64,000 nucleotides of DNA, from NCBI GenBank assembly GCA_963573385.1, contig CAUYLG010039208.1, positions 1 to 64,000 of the forward strand. The letters run 5' to 3'. How positions within the stretch are numbered: position 1 is the first letter of the stretch; every line of letters begins with the position of its first letter. The position numbers and the translations under genes were made by a program. This DNA comes from Cacajao melanocephalus (Eukaryota > Chordata > Mammalia > Primates > Pitheciidae). The notes below the pieces were generated by a model, which worked only from the letters and a program-made list of their open reading frames with translations, was not told where the DNA came from and did not search any database. Positions 1 to 12,348 of the stretch are shown here, one piece after another.

Positions 1-142
1 CCGTGTGGCTCCTCCGCCGGGAATCTCCTAGTCTGTGGGCAACAAAAATTCGTCTGAAAGTGCGGCGTCCACTCGCTCTCTGCGCTTTCACTGGGAGCTA
101 CAATCCTGAGCTGTTGTTAATCGGCCATCTTGGATCTCTCGG
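1..142 (-). mobile_element. L1 5' UTR (promoter end), continues off the left edge
   Basis: Read on the minus strand, bases ~142 down to 1 begin with the hallmark L1 opening (CCAAGATGGCCG followed by AACAGCTC...CAGCTCCCAGTG-like sequence and a CpG-rich stretch). This is the first part of an L1 5' UTR, so the element starts here and extends left out of the window. Full L1 5' UTRs carry an internal RNA polymerase II promoter. The YY1-type core lies at 122-132. Differences from the young L1 start suggest an older primate L1PA/PB lineage; the subfamily is not resolved. Whether the element is full length cannot be seen. Confidence 0.8.
122..132 (-). promoter_or_regulatory. YY1-type site of the L1 promoter
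   Basis: CGGCCATCTTG on the plus strand is CAAGATGGCCG on the minus strand, the YY1 core found near the start of primate L1 5' UTRs, where it fixes the transcription start. It sits about ten bases inside the inferred L1 start. Whether it is used is inference. Confidence 0.65.
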
Positions 143-145
143 ATT

Positions 146-790
146 TTGCTTATTTTGACCTTCTATTTATTTTTACTTTTTTTTTTCTCTTGCCTCTTGT
201 ATTTCCTGTAAACTAGAGACTTGTTCATATTCAGGTTCAAGTATGGGCCTGAATACTTCATAGGTAATATTGAGTACTTCCATCAAGAGACCCATGCTAC
301 CTGTCTTAAGTGTCTTTGGATTTAATGGACCATTATTTTCATTCCCTAAATCCAGTATTTTATCAAGGACTTTAAGTAATGATTTTCTTTTACTCCTTAA
401 TTTATTTGCCATCATTTTCTATGGAGAGGAACTTTCTCTGATTGACTGTTTAGTTATGCTGCAGCACAGTGGGTATAGGAAAATCAAGATAAAAGCTTGC
501 TTCTTCATCAGTTTCCAAAATGATGAGTTGGTACTTGAATATCAGTTAAAGTTGACTGAGGAATAATTTTTCCTGTTATCATTATGAACTCATGTTTTTT
601 AAAATTAATCTTTTTGGTCCATTACAATTATTTTCCCTGAATAATCCCAACTTTGGTCAATGACAACCACTTCTGATTTGCTCCACAGAACTTTAGACTT
701 GACCCCAGTCATCAATGATAGCTTCCTTGTTTCTGGTGTGATATAATTTAACTGACGTATCTTATACTTTCCCTGATATACACTGAGAAC
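146..790 (-). pseudogene. Broken retrocopy-like coding remnant, parent not recognised
   Basis: On the minus strand two stretches read like real protein rather than chance AT-rich frame. One of about 55 codons (~776 to 611) contains YITPETRKL and VVVIDQSWDYSGKIIV. One of 80 codons (415 to 173) contains LKVLDKILDLGNENNGPLNPKT and LEPEYEQVSSLQEIQEAREK, and is charged and helix-like. They lie in different frames with stops between, as in a decayed processed copy. An A-rich run follows the second frame (172-190) and the L1 5' end abuts it. I do not recognise the parent. It could also be an old transposon-encoded frame or coincidence; no intact product is expected. Confidence 0.3.
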
Positions 791-799
791 CAGCAGCCT

Positions 800-1900
800 A
801 ACACTTAAGTACCTTAGTGGGAGTTGATATTTAGGGACTCAATCTGAAAACTTGTCTGGAGTTACATAACCTAGGGAGGATGGCAGTGCTTTTCTGAGAA
901 TGAGCGATAAAATGAGCATTCCACATGGGCTTAGGAGTGCATGGTGCTCTGCAGGAAAATCATGCCATAGAGACAACAGCCTTTTTTAATGCTTTTTCAT
1001 TACTATTTTTCATTCTCTAAGGCATATGTTTGTAGGCTCTATGTCCCCTTTCCCCATAGCTTACCTCCTTTGATGATGAAAAGGTGTGTGATAGTAGCAG
1101 GCAGTTATTTTATAAATTACCACTCCATTTAATGTGGTTCTGTGTCCATTAAGGTATATGTTAATCGGGAGATACTTACTGAATAGTCATTGTGCTAGTT
1201 TTAAGGGATTCAAACAGGCTTAAAACCTTATTTCACATTGTCCTTCAGCCTATTTCAATAGAGTGAGGACTGCTATTGGAGCCCAGAGCAAAAAGGTAAT
1301 AAATTCTGCCTGAGTGAAAAGGAGAAGCAGTCATAGTGAGTTTTTGGTAAAGATCTTGAAAAAATAAAACTTTGGTGTGTTTGTATGTATGTAACAAGGC
1401 ATTGGGGAGTCGGGGCATTATTTAAAACAGTTAGACAGCTGTAATAAAGACAAGACAAAGTGATTTAAAAGTGGAAAGGTAGTAGATCCAGGTGGTTAGA
1501 GTATTGAGTGCCTGGGTGGAAGTTCTAACATTATGCTGAGAAGATACTTTGAGTCAGTTTGTTGAGGAAGCAAGGTCACTTATAAAGTAATTATCTAAAC
1601 TTGGGTAATTACAGTTGGCAGTAAATAGGCATATTACTGACACACTGTACAAATAGAACAGTCATTCTGATAAGTGAATGTGAGGAAGGATTTAAAGATG
1701 ACAACGTAATTTTGCTTATGATGACTGTTATTAGAGCTTGGTTGGTAAGGGAGTGAGACCAAAGTAGGGTAGTTAGAACTCGAAAATAACCTGATAAGAC
1801 AGAGAAGGATATAAAAGAATTTAAAAAATCACAGAACAAAGAAATCAAAAAATAGACAATCAAGAATCAGAAAAATTTACTGGTTAATATCAGATAATTG
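800..1900. other. No recognised feature
   Basis: AT-rich sequence with no Alu, L1 or LTR that I can recognise and no convincing coding frame. The frames on the minus strand at 1273-1458 and 1609-1863 lack any family resemblance. Confidence 0.5.
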
Positions 1901-1904
1901 GCAG

Positions 1905-2130
1905 GACAGTTATTAAGGTTAAGTAACTTGTTCAACAACACATCTATCAATCCATTTATTAATTCATTCATGATCATTTCCTCAATAATTATCAAGGCCT
2001 ATTATGTTCATGTGTTTTGCAAGGCACACAGAGAAAATAAAATTTGTTTCCACCCTTTGAAATGATGTAATACAGTAATAGAAAACTGGGATTCAAAGCC
2101 ACAACTTTTAGTCTGATGTCGGTTTTTTCA
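1905..2130 (-). repeat. MIR-like fossil, interrupted
   Basis: The run AGGTTAAGTAACTTGTTCAA (1917-1936) and the later AACTGGGATTCAAAGCCACA match the two halves of an antisense MIR. The ~130 bases between them (TTATTAATTCATTCATGAT onward) look more like an antisense L2 tail. The assignment is by eye and weak. Confidence 0.4.
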
Positions 2131-2311
2131 CATACCCCCTGCACAGTCCGTCTCACTGGGTACACTTTGACTGTATGTTAAACCAAGTTAATTAGACATT
2201 CATCCTTTTTCACTAAATGTTGACACTAGTTGATTATGAATAGTTTCTGGGCTTGCACAAGGTCACTTGGGCATTCCCTTTTTGGAACATCCATGTGCTT
2301 CTGAGCATGTT

Positions 2312-2372
2312 TTATTATTTTTAATTTCAACTTTTATTTTAGGTACAAGGGTACCTATGGAGATTTGTTCCA
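2312..2372 (-). mobile_element. L1 3' UTR scrap
   Basis: TTTATTTTAGGTACAAGGGTAC and GGAGATTTGTTCCATGG resemble the antisense start of an L1 3' UTR (poly-A end at left). Only about 60 bases are recognisable before the local duplication begins. Confidence 0.5.
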
Positions 2373-2374
2373 TG

Positions 2375-2483
2375 GATGGTGTACTTCCATTACACCATCT
2401 ACTTGATGGAGAAGGTATGTCCAGACCTCAAGTAGATGGTGTACTTCCATTACACCATCTACTTGATGGAGAAGGTGTGTCCA
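2375..2483. repeat. 60-base-period tandem duplication with embedded 16-base hairpin
   Basis: Bases 2375-2423 recur at 2435-2483 with one difference (A2417/G2477), a period of 60. In the second copy TCAAGTAGATGGTGTA (2428-2443) and TACACCATCTACTTGA (2451-2466) form a perfect 16-base inverted repeat around a 7-base loop. The first copy keeps only the inner 9 bases of the stem. Confidence 0.9.
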
Positions 2484-2484
2484 A

Positions 2485-3030
2485 CTTCTGCCCTAGATTC
2501 ACACTATAGCATAATACATTACATATCCTCAAAAAGTGATCTTTTTTACTTTAGTCTCAAAACACCTGCAAAAGAATTCATGATAATTCTTGCTTATTTG
2601 ACATCAAAATTCCTGAGAGCTTGTTCCTCTGAACCAGGTTGCTTTCTTTTTTTTTTTTTTTTTTCTTTCAGTGTAAGGGATCTTCTCTGACTACTTCCTG
2701 CTGAGGGGAAAAAAAAAAAAAAAACCTAGTAATAATAACCTTCCACCTCTTCCACTGATTTCCCACTGATAATAGGGTCCTGGTCATGGATTTTCTGCCC
2801 AGGATCAGTTTTAATATTTTTTCCCTAAAAATGCACATGAGGGACTTCAAAGCTCTTTTGTTGTTTTTTATGCTTAAGGAGTTATACAACTCTTCCTGTC
2901 AGACATTCAACTCATATTGAACACAGTGCTTATATACAAAATAGCCGTTTCTGTTGACTGTCCCTTGAGAAAGAGAAATGTCAGAGATCTGATCTCCCTC
3001 AGAGTGATAATTTGAAAAATTATGTAAAAA
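2485..3030. other. No gene; opposed poly-T and poly-A runs
   Basis: Unassigned sequence. It holds an 18-base T run (2647-2664) and a 16-base A run (2709-2724) 44 bases apart, which could pair as a stem. No element edges or coding frame are recognisable around them. Confidence 0.5.
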
Positions 3031-3032
3031 TT

Positions 3033-3078
3033 TTCATAATGTCTTACATCAATGTATTATGGTGTAAGACATTATGAA
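3033..3078. repeat. Perfect 16-base inverted repeat at LTR edge
   Basis: TTCATAATGTCTTACA (3033-3048) and TGTAAGACATTATGAA (3063-3078) are perfect reverse complements around a 14-base loop. The left edge of the MaLR LTR (TGTATTA at 3053) falls inside the loop, so one arm is flank and the other has replaced LTR sequence. Confidence 0.9.
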
Positions 3079-3429
3079 TATTTCATATGGCTATGGAAAA
3101 ATACCCAAGGCTTGGTAATTTATAAAGAAAAAGAGGCTTAATGGACTCATAGTTTTGCAAAGCTCAGAGGCCCTCAAAAGCATGGTGGAAGGTGAAGGAG
3201 GGGCAAAGGTATGTCTTACATGGCAGCAGGCAAGACAGTGTGTGCAGGGAAACTGCCTTTATAAAACCATCAGATCTCATGAGACTTAATCACTATCATG
3301 AGAACAGCTTGGGAAAGCCCACCCCCATGATTCAATTACCTCCCACTGTGTCCCTCCAAAGACACAGGGGGATTATGGGATCTACAATTCAAGATGAGAT
3401 ATGGGTGAGGACACACCCAAACCACATCA
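3053..3429 (-). mobile_element. MaLR LTR (THE1/MST type), 3' LTR of a minus-strand element
   Basis: Antisense landmarks of the family are in order: TTGGTAATTTATAAAGAAAA, the GGTGGAAGGTGAAG segment, TATAAAACCATCAGATCTCA, CACTATCATGAGAACAG, CCCATGATTCAATTACCTCC and CACCCAAACCACATCA at the U3 edge. The left ~25 bases are abnormal because of the inverted repeat there. Internal sequence abuts the U3 side at 3430, so this is the 3' LTR of an element lying on the minus strand. It is an old, inactive non-autonomous endogenous retroviral copy. Confidence 0.85.
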
Positions 3430-4816
3430 TTCTGCCCCTGGTCTCTATCAGATCGTATATCCTCACATCTCAAAACCAATAGTACCTTCCCAGCACTCCC
3501 CCAAAGTCTTAACTTATTTCAGTATTAACTCAAAATCCCACATTTTAAAGTCTCATCTGAGACAAGGCCAGTCCCTTCTGCTTACGAGCCTGTAAAATCA
3601 AAAGCAAGTTAGTTACTTACTGGATACAATGAGGGTACAGGCATTGGGTAAACACACCTGTTCCGAATGGGAAAAATTGGCCAAAACTACAAGGCTACAG
3701 GCCCTATGCAAGCCCCAAATGCAGCAGGGCATTCAAATCTTAAAGCTCCAAAATGATCTCCTTTGACACCATGTCTCATATCCAGCTCATGCTGATGCGA
3801 GAGGTGGGCCCCCACAGTCTTAGACAGCTCTTTCCCTGTCACTTTGCAGGATACAGCACCCTCTCCTGGATGCTGTAATGGGCTGACATTGAGTGTCTGT
3901 GGCTTTTCCAGGTGTCCAGTGCAAGCTGTCAATGGATCTACCATTCCGGGGTCTGAAGAACAGTGGCCCTCTTCTCGTAGCTCCACTAGGCATTGCCCCA
4001 GTGGGACTCTGTGTGGGGGCTCTATCTCCACATTTACCTTCCACATTGGCCTAGCAGAGGTTCTCCATGAGGGCCCTGCCCCTGCAGCAAACTTCTACCT
4101 GGACATCCAGGCATTTCCATACATTCTCTGAAATCTAGACAGAGGCTCCCAAACATAAACAGAAGCTCCCAAACTTCAATTCAATACCACAGGGAAGATG
4201 CCAAGGCTTGGGCTTCCACCCTCTGAAGCCCTGGCCTGAGCTGTACCTTGGCACGTTTTATAAATAGCTGGTACAGTTGAGACACAGGGCACCAAGTCCC
4301 TAGGCTGCACACAGCAGGGGTGGGCCTGGGCCCAGCCCACGAAACCATTTTCTTCTTGTAGGCCTGTGATGAGAGGGACTGCTGCAAAAGCTTCTGACAC
4401 GCCCTGGTGATGTTTTCCCCCATTGTCTTGGCAATTAACATTTATTCCTCATGGCTTATGCAAATTTTTGCAGCCAGCTTGATTTTCTTCTCAGAAAATG
4501 GGTTTGTCTTTTCTATCGCATTGTCAGGCTGCAAATTTTTTAAACTTTTATGCTCTGCTTTCCATTTAAACATAAGTTCCAACTCCAAGCTATATCTTTG
4601 TGAATGAATAAAACTGAATACCTTTAAGAGCACCCAAGTCATATCACTAATGCTTTTCTGTTTATAAATTTATTCCACCAGATACCCTAAATCATCTCTC
4701 TCAAGTTCAAAGTTTCACAGATCTCTAGGGCAGGGGCAAATGCTGCCAGTATCATTGCTAAAGCATAACAGGAATCACTTTTACTGCAGTTTCCAACAAG
4801 TTTCTCATCTCAACTT
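3430..4816 (-). mobile_element. MaLR internal region (THE1/MST-int), 5' part missing
   Basis: Continuous antisense similarity to MaLR internal sequence, including GCATTGGGTAAACACACCTG, AAAGCTCCAAAATGATCTCC, GCAGAGGTTCTCCATGAGGG, TTCCATACATTCTCTGAAAT and CTCAAGTTCAAAGTTTCACA. Reading frames here (for example 119 codons on the minus strand at 3687-4046) are those commonly left in this non-coding internal region and are not genes. The element breaks off at ~4816 against an L1 fragment, and no 5' LTR follows. Confidence 0.8.
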
Positions 4817-5553
4817 ATGCTCTCTTTTGGTTCCATATGAATTTTAAAATAGTTTTTTCTAATTCTGTGAATAATGGCAATGGTAGTTTAATGTGAATAG
4901 CATTGAATGTACAAATTGCTTTGGGCAGTATGACTATTTTCATGATATTGATACTTCCTGTCCATGAATATGGAAAATTTTTTCATTTGTTTGTGTGATC
5001 TCTGATTTCTTTAAGTAGTGGTTTGTTGTTCAGCTTGTAGAGATTTTTCACCTTCCTAAGTAGCTGTATTCTGAAGTATTTTATCCTTTTGGTGACAATT
5101 GTGAATGGGAGTTTGTTCCTTATTTGACTCTTGGCTTGACTGTTGTAAGTGTATAAGAATGCTAGTGATTTTTGCACATTGATTTTGTATCCTGAGACTT
5201 TGCTGAAGTTGCTTATCAGCTTAAGAAGCTTTTGGGCTGAGACAATGTGGTTTTCTAGATATAGGATCATGTCATCTGCAAAAAGGGATAGTGTGATTTC
5301 CTCTCTTTCTATTTGAATGCCTTTATTTCTTTCTCTTCCCTGATTATCTTGGCCAGAACTTCCAATACCACTTGAATACAAGTGGTGAGAGGGAGCATCC
5401 TTGTCTGGTGCTGGTTTTCAAGGGAAATGCTTCCAGCTTTTGCCCGTTTAGTATGATATTAACTGTGACTGCCCCTTCTTTCTGCATTACTCCAAATGTA
5501 GCATTCTTTTGTAGTTCTCTCTGGCACTTCCTACTTCTTCCAAAGGCCAAATT
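4817..5553 (-). mobile_element. L1 ORF2 internal fragment (reverse transcriptase part)
   Basis: On the minus strand the 132-codon frame at 5381-4983 carries [20 protein letters not shown], which contains the FADD catalytic core of L1 reverse transcriptase, then [15 protein letters not shown] and [13 protein letters not shown] frame upstream at 5550-5344 gives [15 protein letters not shown]. The piece lacks both a 3' UTR/poly-A and the N-terminal part of ORF2, so it is an internal fragment. It abuts the MaLR internal region directly at ~4816. Confidence 0.9.
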
Positions 5554-6740
5554 GTACAGTCTGGATGATTACACAGTACTTTTAAAGTACTTCAAAGATA
5601 ATTCTTTTTATCGTTATCTCATCAAGGCTGTATAATCCAGGTGGATAGGACCATTTGTCTTTTATCCTTAGCATATTTTAGCATATGGAGAGTACTCAAT
5701 AAATTTTTGATAAAGAAAATTTACTCTGTTTAGTTCTTAGTGTAGTCAGTGCTTGCTTACTAGGTTATTAGGCATGAAATCTGAGACTACAGAACATTTA
5801 GAAGAAAGTAAATTTCTTCTTAAATTTTTGAAAGCAAATTGTATACAAAGTAAGCACAATTTGAGTTAAAGTTGCTTCTTAGATTTATTCTTACTTAATG
5901 TTTATTTAAGATTTCATTATAAGAAAATATATGCCAATAGTTCAGATGTAAAAAAAAAAGAAGAAGACATAAAATTTACTGCTATCTGCTAAGTAGCTCC
6001 AAGTTCTTAAAACTGTAATTATGTTTAGTTAACTTATTAAATTGAAGGTTTTTAAGCCATATAACCCATAACAAATAAGATTTATTATATTGCCAATTCC
6101 ATGCTGTTTGAGAAATACATTTTATTCTGAAAACCTAGCAAATAAATATTTAAGTTGAATATAAACTTGACTTTTTCATGAAACTTCTTAAATATGCTAA
6201 TTGTTTTTAGTCTTTGAATTACAGTGTAACTTTGGATGACTTAGGTGGTTTTTGAGATTATTTGAAGAATTTTTCTTCAAAAATATGTATTAAAGTATAA
6301 TCAGTCCACCAATTCTATTACTTTTCTACTGATATTTTTAAGAAATTTGATATAATAGACACTTACAAATGGCTCCTTAAATAGGAGATAGGAGAACTGA
6401 ATGGAATAGACCTAATTCCCAAAATATTAGTTTAAAAGTTACTTCAAAAAGATAAAAATTAGCTTATACTGGGGAATATTTTCAAAATGAAATTACAAAA
6501 TGAAATTTTAGGAGTTGAGTTTTGACTTAAGTAACCAATATTTGATGATTTTCATGCTCATACAAATATTATCAAATTCAAACATCTTTTTTTCTCTGAA
6601 AGGCCAACTTTGTTTCTTTGTGGAATTCCTCACTATTTTATGTGTTTGGCCACATAAAAAAGTTTGTCCTTTTGGGTTCCCCCTTTTCTGTATATGTTAT
6701 CCTTGTCTTTTCACCATAGATGTTAGATTGTCTTCACCAT
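5554..6740. other. No recognised feature
   Basis: Very AT-rich. GAGAGTACTCAATAAATTT near 5690-5710 may be the tail of an old L2/MIR copy. Nothing else is supported. Confidence 0.5.
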
Positions 6741-6744
6741 GTAT

Positions 6745-6862
6745 GTTATTCAGGTGATGGGTACTCTAAAAAGCCTTGACTTTACCCCATACAACCTATG
6801 CATGTACCAAAATTACAGTTGTACCCCATAGATTTATACAAATATAAAGGAGAAAAAGTATT
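6745..6862 (+). mobile_element. L1 3' end fragment
   Basis: GGTGATGGGTACTCTAAAAA, ACCTATGCATGTACCAAAAT and TTGTACCCCATAGATTTATA are the usual last part of a plus-strand L1 3' UTR. No poly-A tail remains apart from a short A-rich stretch at 6845-6860. Confidence 0.7.
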
Positions 6863-6879
6863 ATTGGTCACAAACAAAA

Positions 6880-7078
6880 AGAGCACATGAGTTGGTGAAT
6901 CTGACTAAAAAGAGAACTGTGAGGCAATCCATGTGTTAATGAGTGTAATGGGGCAATCATTTCACAATGCGTGTGTGTGTAAAGCATTATGCTGTATATC
7001 TAGAATGTATCCAAATATTATTTGTCATGTATACCTCAATAAGGCTGGAAAAAAGAGGAAAAATAAATAAAAAATATA
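6880..7078 (+). mobile_element. Old L1 3' tail (L1MA-like)
   Basis: ATTATTTGTCATGTATACCTCAATAAGGCTGGAAAAAA is the typical end of an L1M-class 3' UTR, followed by an A-rich tail (AAAATAAATAAAAAATATAAA). It lies directly downstream of another L1 end, so there are two nested or adjacent copies. Confidence 0.65.
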
Positions 7079-7079
7079 A

Positions 7080-7768
7080 ATACATAAAATGATAGTGATA
7101 AATGACGATATTTTGTAAATGGCATTACTTGAAAGAGTATTTTCCCTTTGGAGTTTTTCTGATCCAAGTAATTGCAATTGCAAAAACTAGGAATCACTAC
7201 TGTAGAAATATGGATAGCAAATTTGGGTTGCATATATTATGACTATATTAGAAATGCAGCTTATTTCTTTCTCGAAATAGTCCCTGAGATTTTGCAGATG
7301 TCCATACAGCAGAAATAGGTCTTAGTTTGTGCCATGCATGCAAATATACAAAGCTTGATTGTAGGCATAACCCCTTTTTCCTTACAGATATTTTATGAGA
7401 ATGTTGCAATCAAAATCATGTCCTAACATTGCCAGTGTGCTCCCAAATCCCATGTCCCAATTAGCATTTTGTTGTGTGAGCAAACTGATTTCACCGTGAG
7501 TCCATGAGATAACTGAATCTGTCTCCAGAATCTTAGTGTTATGCTTAATAGCAAATGATTGTTTAAGGTCTCCACCCAATCCTAAAACAGCCTTTTGGAT
7601 TTTAAGAAGCTATATAATAGCTAGTTATGCCATAATTAAGCCTCAAATAAATGATTACTGAGGGCCTTCTGTGCTTGGAGTTAGGGGGGAACATAGGAAT
7701 GAATGCAGAACTTACAATCTTTTCAAAATATTTTTATTGCTTGGGCTTGATTACATATTAAAGGATAA
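7080..7768. other. No recognised feature
   Basis: Unassigned AT-rich sequence. The 65-codon minus frames at 7036-7233 and 7382-7579 show no family signature. Confidence 0.5.
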
Positions 7769-8050
7769 TTTTTTTTTTTTTGAGATAGAGTCTTGCTTTG
7801 TCGCTCAGGCAGCAGTGCAGTAGCATGATCTCGGCTCACTGCAACCTCCTCCCAGGTTCAAGTGATTCTTCTGTCTCAGCCACCTGAGTAGCTGGGACTA
7901 CAGGTGTGTGCCACCACATCTGGCTAATTTTTGTATTTTTAGTAGAGACAGGGATTCACCATATTGGCCAGGCTGGTCTTGAACTCCTGACTTCGTGATC
8001 CACCCGCCTCAGTCTCCCAAAGTGCTAGGATTACAGGCGTGAGCCACTGT
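7769..8050 (-). mobile_element. Alu
   Basis: Complete dimeric Alu in antisense: T13 (7769-7781), GAGATAGAGTCTTGCTTTGTCG, both monomers, and GGATTACAGGCGTGAGCCACTG at its 5' end, where the last ~10 bases are diverged. Type S by eye. Confidence 0.95.
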
Positions 8051-8052
8051 AC

Positions 8053-9190
8053 TCATAATGCACTCTCACACTTTAAAGGAAGAAATAAAGAATTAAAAGA
8101 ATGAAGAAGCAAAGAGATTTTATCAAGACAGAGCTATTTATGTTAAGACTTCAAAGCTAAACTTCTTTTTCTCTAGTTGTCAATGTCCCAGATAAAATAA
8201 AACTTGATCTTGATTTGTCTTTTATTAAATAGACTAATAAAGAGTTAAAATTATTATGTTTTTAAATGTATTTTGAATAATATGGTCAGTTATTTTCATA
8301 TAGCACTAAATATAGATTGGAGATTATATAAACAGTTAATCCTGGTCATTGTGCTACTTATAACCTTAAAAGGAAATAAAAGAAAGTATAACTGGGAATA
8401 GGAATAGATTACCTACTAAGAAATGATACGTTATAATATCAAGAATAAATAATTTGCCTATTTCTTAATGATCTCAATAAAATGTCTTTTTTAGAGATTT
8501 TTTGAATCAGAAAAGTGTACCCATAACATATTCTATCTAACAATTTAAACTGGTGATAAACCTGGAAATAGAAAAGAATTCCTTCTGAATAGAAAATGCT
8601 TAAAACCAGTAGTATTTATTTATATTTTGTGCAATAAAAGAAAATAAAAGATGCAATTACTTTGGCTGCTTTCTCAGGTAAAGCTGTTTTTAAAGAAAAC
8701 TTCTTAAAGTGATGGTTAACCCAGCTCCCACAAGAAATGACTTTTTTATGACATTTTCCATGTACCTTCAATGCATGTACTTCTAGTCTAAATTATTAGC
8801 CTTGGCTACTTTCCCTTTACTCAACTCAGATAACATTTTTCAAGAAATAAACTTATGTACAGCACAAGTGGAAAATAAAACCACTTTCTATTTCTTCATT
8901 TATAGGAGTTTGAACTTCTTTAGAGTGCTAGAGCTATAGATTTTTCTGGATGTGTGCTTCAGAGTGAAGTCAAGTGATATTACTTTTCTCTTAAATTACC
9001 AGCCAACTGAAAAAAAATCATTAGTTATAAATTTCAAATTCCACTGATATCATAAGTTATACAAAGGCACTTTGCTTTTCACACTTTTTTTTTTAACGTT
9101 GTCTATATGGGAATGGACAACTCTTGATTACTATAGCTAAATTGTGGGCTTTATGAATTACTTCCTATACAAATGATCTCCTCTGCTCTG
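8053..9190. other. No recognised feature
   Basis: AT-rich, repeat-poor stretch between two Alus with no coding frame of interest. Confidence 0.5.
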
Positions 9191-9199
9191 CAAGTGTAG

Positions 9200-9540
9200 C
9201 TTTTTCTTTCTTTTTTTTTTTTTGAGAGGGAGTCTCACTCTGTCACCCAGGCTGGGGTGCAGTGGCAAGATCTTGGCTCACTGCAACCTCCACATCCCAG
9301 ATTCAAGTGATTTTTCTGCCGCAGCCTCCCCAGTGCTGCAATTACAGCCGCGCACCACCATGCCCAGATAACTTTTTTGTATTTTTAGGAGAAACAGGGT
9401 TTCACCGTATTGGCCAGGCTGGTTTCGAACTCCTGACCTCAAATGATCCACCTGCCTCGGCCTCTCAAAGTGCTAGGATTACAGTCCACTGCGCCCGGCC
9501 AAGTGTAGGATTATGAGCCACTGCGCCTGGCCAAGTGTAG
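9200..9540 (-). mobile_element. Alu with duplicated 5' junction
   Basis: Antisense Alu with T-rich tail at 9200-9223. The target duplication CAAGTGTAGC is at 9191-9200 and again after the element (from 9532). The Alu 5' end plus target copy appears twice in tandem: 9476-9507 and 9508-9539, 32 bases each, about five differences. The middle is also shortened relative to a normal right monomer. Confidence 0.95.
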
Positions 9541-9680
9541 CATTTTTTAATACAAACAAGCATATGATAAAGAATTTTTTTAAAGGCTGCAAAAGGTCAG
9601 AAAAATTGTACAAAGCTATTTCAACATGGAGTTCTTTCTTGAGTCTCTTTATTACTTTCACATTTCCTGCAGAAAGCTAA

Positions 9681-11452
<1,772 letters not shown>

Positions 11453-11454
11453 GT

Positions 11455-11900
11455 AATTGTAATTTACTGAATACTTGATACTTGTGCCAAGTTACCATGC
11501 TGAGCATTTATGTTTACTTGATTAATATTAGTTGAGTACCCACTATGAATTAGGATAAGGAAGATCACTGCCTTCAAGGAGCATATAATCAAATATCAAG
11601 AGATACATCCAATGCAATGATAAGGAGATTTAATGGGAATTAGGAAAGGACGGACTAGCCTGAGGTAAAGCTTTCTGGAGAAGTTTATGATTGAACTCCA
11701 TAATTAAGGAAATTAGAAGATCTGCATTTGAATTGATGAGAAAATACTGTCTGTGTTCAGGGAACTACAAAGAAGTTGGCATTTGAAAGGTTAGAACTGA
11801 CCAGACCTGAGGCTGGGTATGCAGGGTTAAAATCATGCAAAATCTGCCATGACATTTTAAGATATTCAAACTTTTCTCTATAGGTGTGAGAAGTCATTCA
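11455..11900 (-). repeat. L2-like fossil
   Basis: Antisense-type L2 words are visible: TAGTTGAGTACCCACTATGAA, CACTGCCTTCAAGGAGCATATAATC, and a downstream segment about a filtered, weight-gain-like AAGTTGGCATTTGAA. Divergence is high and the ends are unclear. Confidence 0.5.
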
Positions 11901-11975
11901 AGACTTTCAAAGGCCATACATGGCATATATATATATCTTACATAAATGTCAGGGTACTGTTTGTATTTATGAGGA

Positions 11976-12348
11976 TGTATTAGCTCATGCCACCATGTCA
12001 AATTGTCATAGACTGGGAGGTTTAAGCAACAGAAATTTATTTTTGCACAGTTGGAGGTAGGGAGTCAATCATCAAGGGGCTGGCAAAGCAGGTTTTACCT
12101 GAGGCCTCCTCTCGGCTGGTAGGCAGTCACCTTCTTGCTGTGTGCTCATGTGACTTCTTTGTGGGAACAAAGAGGGAGCAAGCTCTCCGGTGTTTTATGA
12201 GGGCACTAATACTATTGTGAGAATTCTACCCTCATGACCTCATCTAACTCTCATTACCTCCCAAAGACCCCATCTCCAAATACAATTACATTGGAGGCTA
12301 GGGTTTGACATGTGAATATACTGAGACACAAACAGTGAGTCCATAACA
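11976..12348 (-). mobile_element. MaLR LTR (MST/MLT1 type), solo
   Basis: Antisense landmarks: TGTATTAGCTCATGCCACCA, GACTGGGAGGTTTAAGCAAC, AGAAATTTATTTTTGCACAG, CATTACCTCCCAAAGACCCC, CTAGGGTTTGACATGTGAAT, ending near CCATAACA. No internal region is attached. Confidence 0.8.

Noticed and set aside
2647..2724. T18 and A16 as a retroelement pair
   Set aside because: No recognisable element body or target duplications around either run.
3687..4046. 119-codon minus-strand frame
   Set aside because: Lies inside MaLR internal sequence, which has no real gene in this family; overlapping frames on both strands are equally open.
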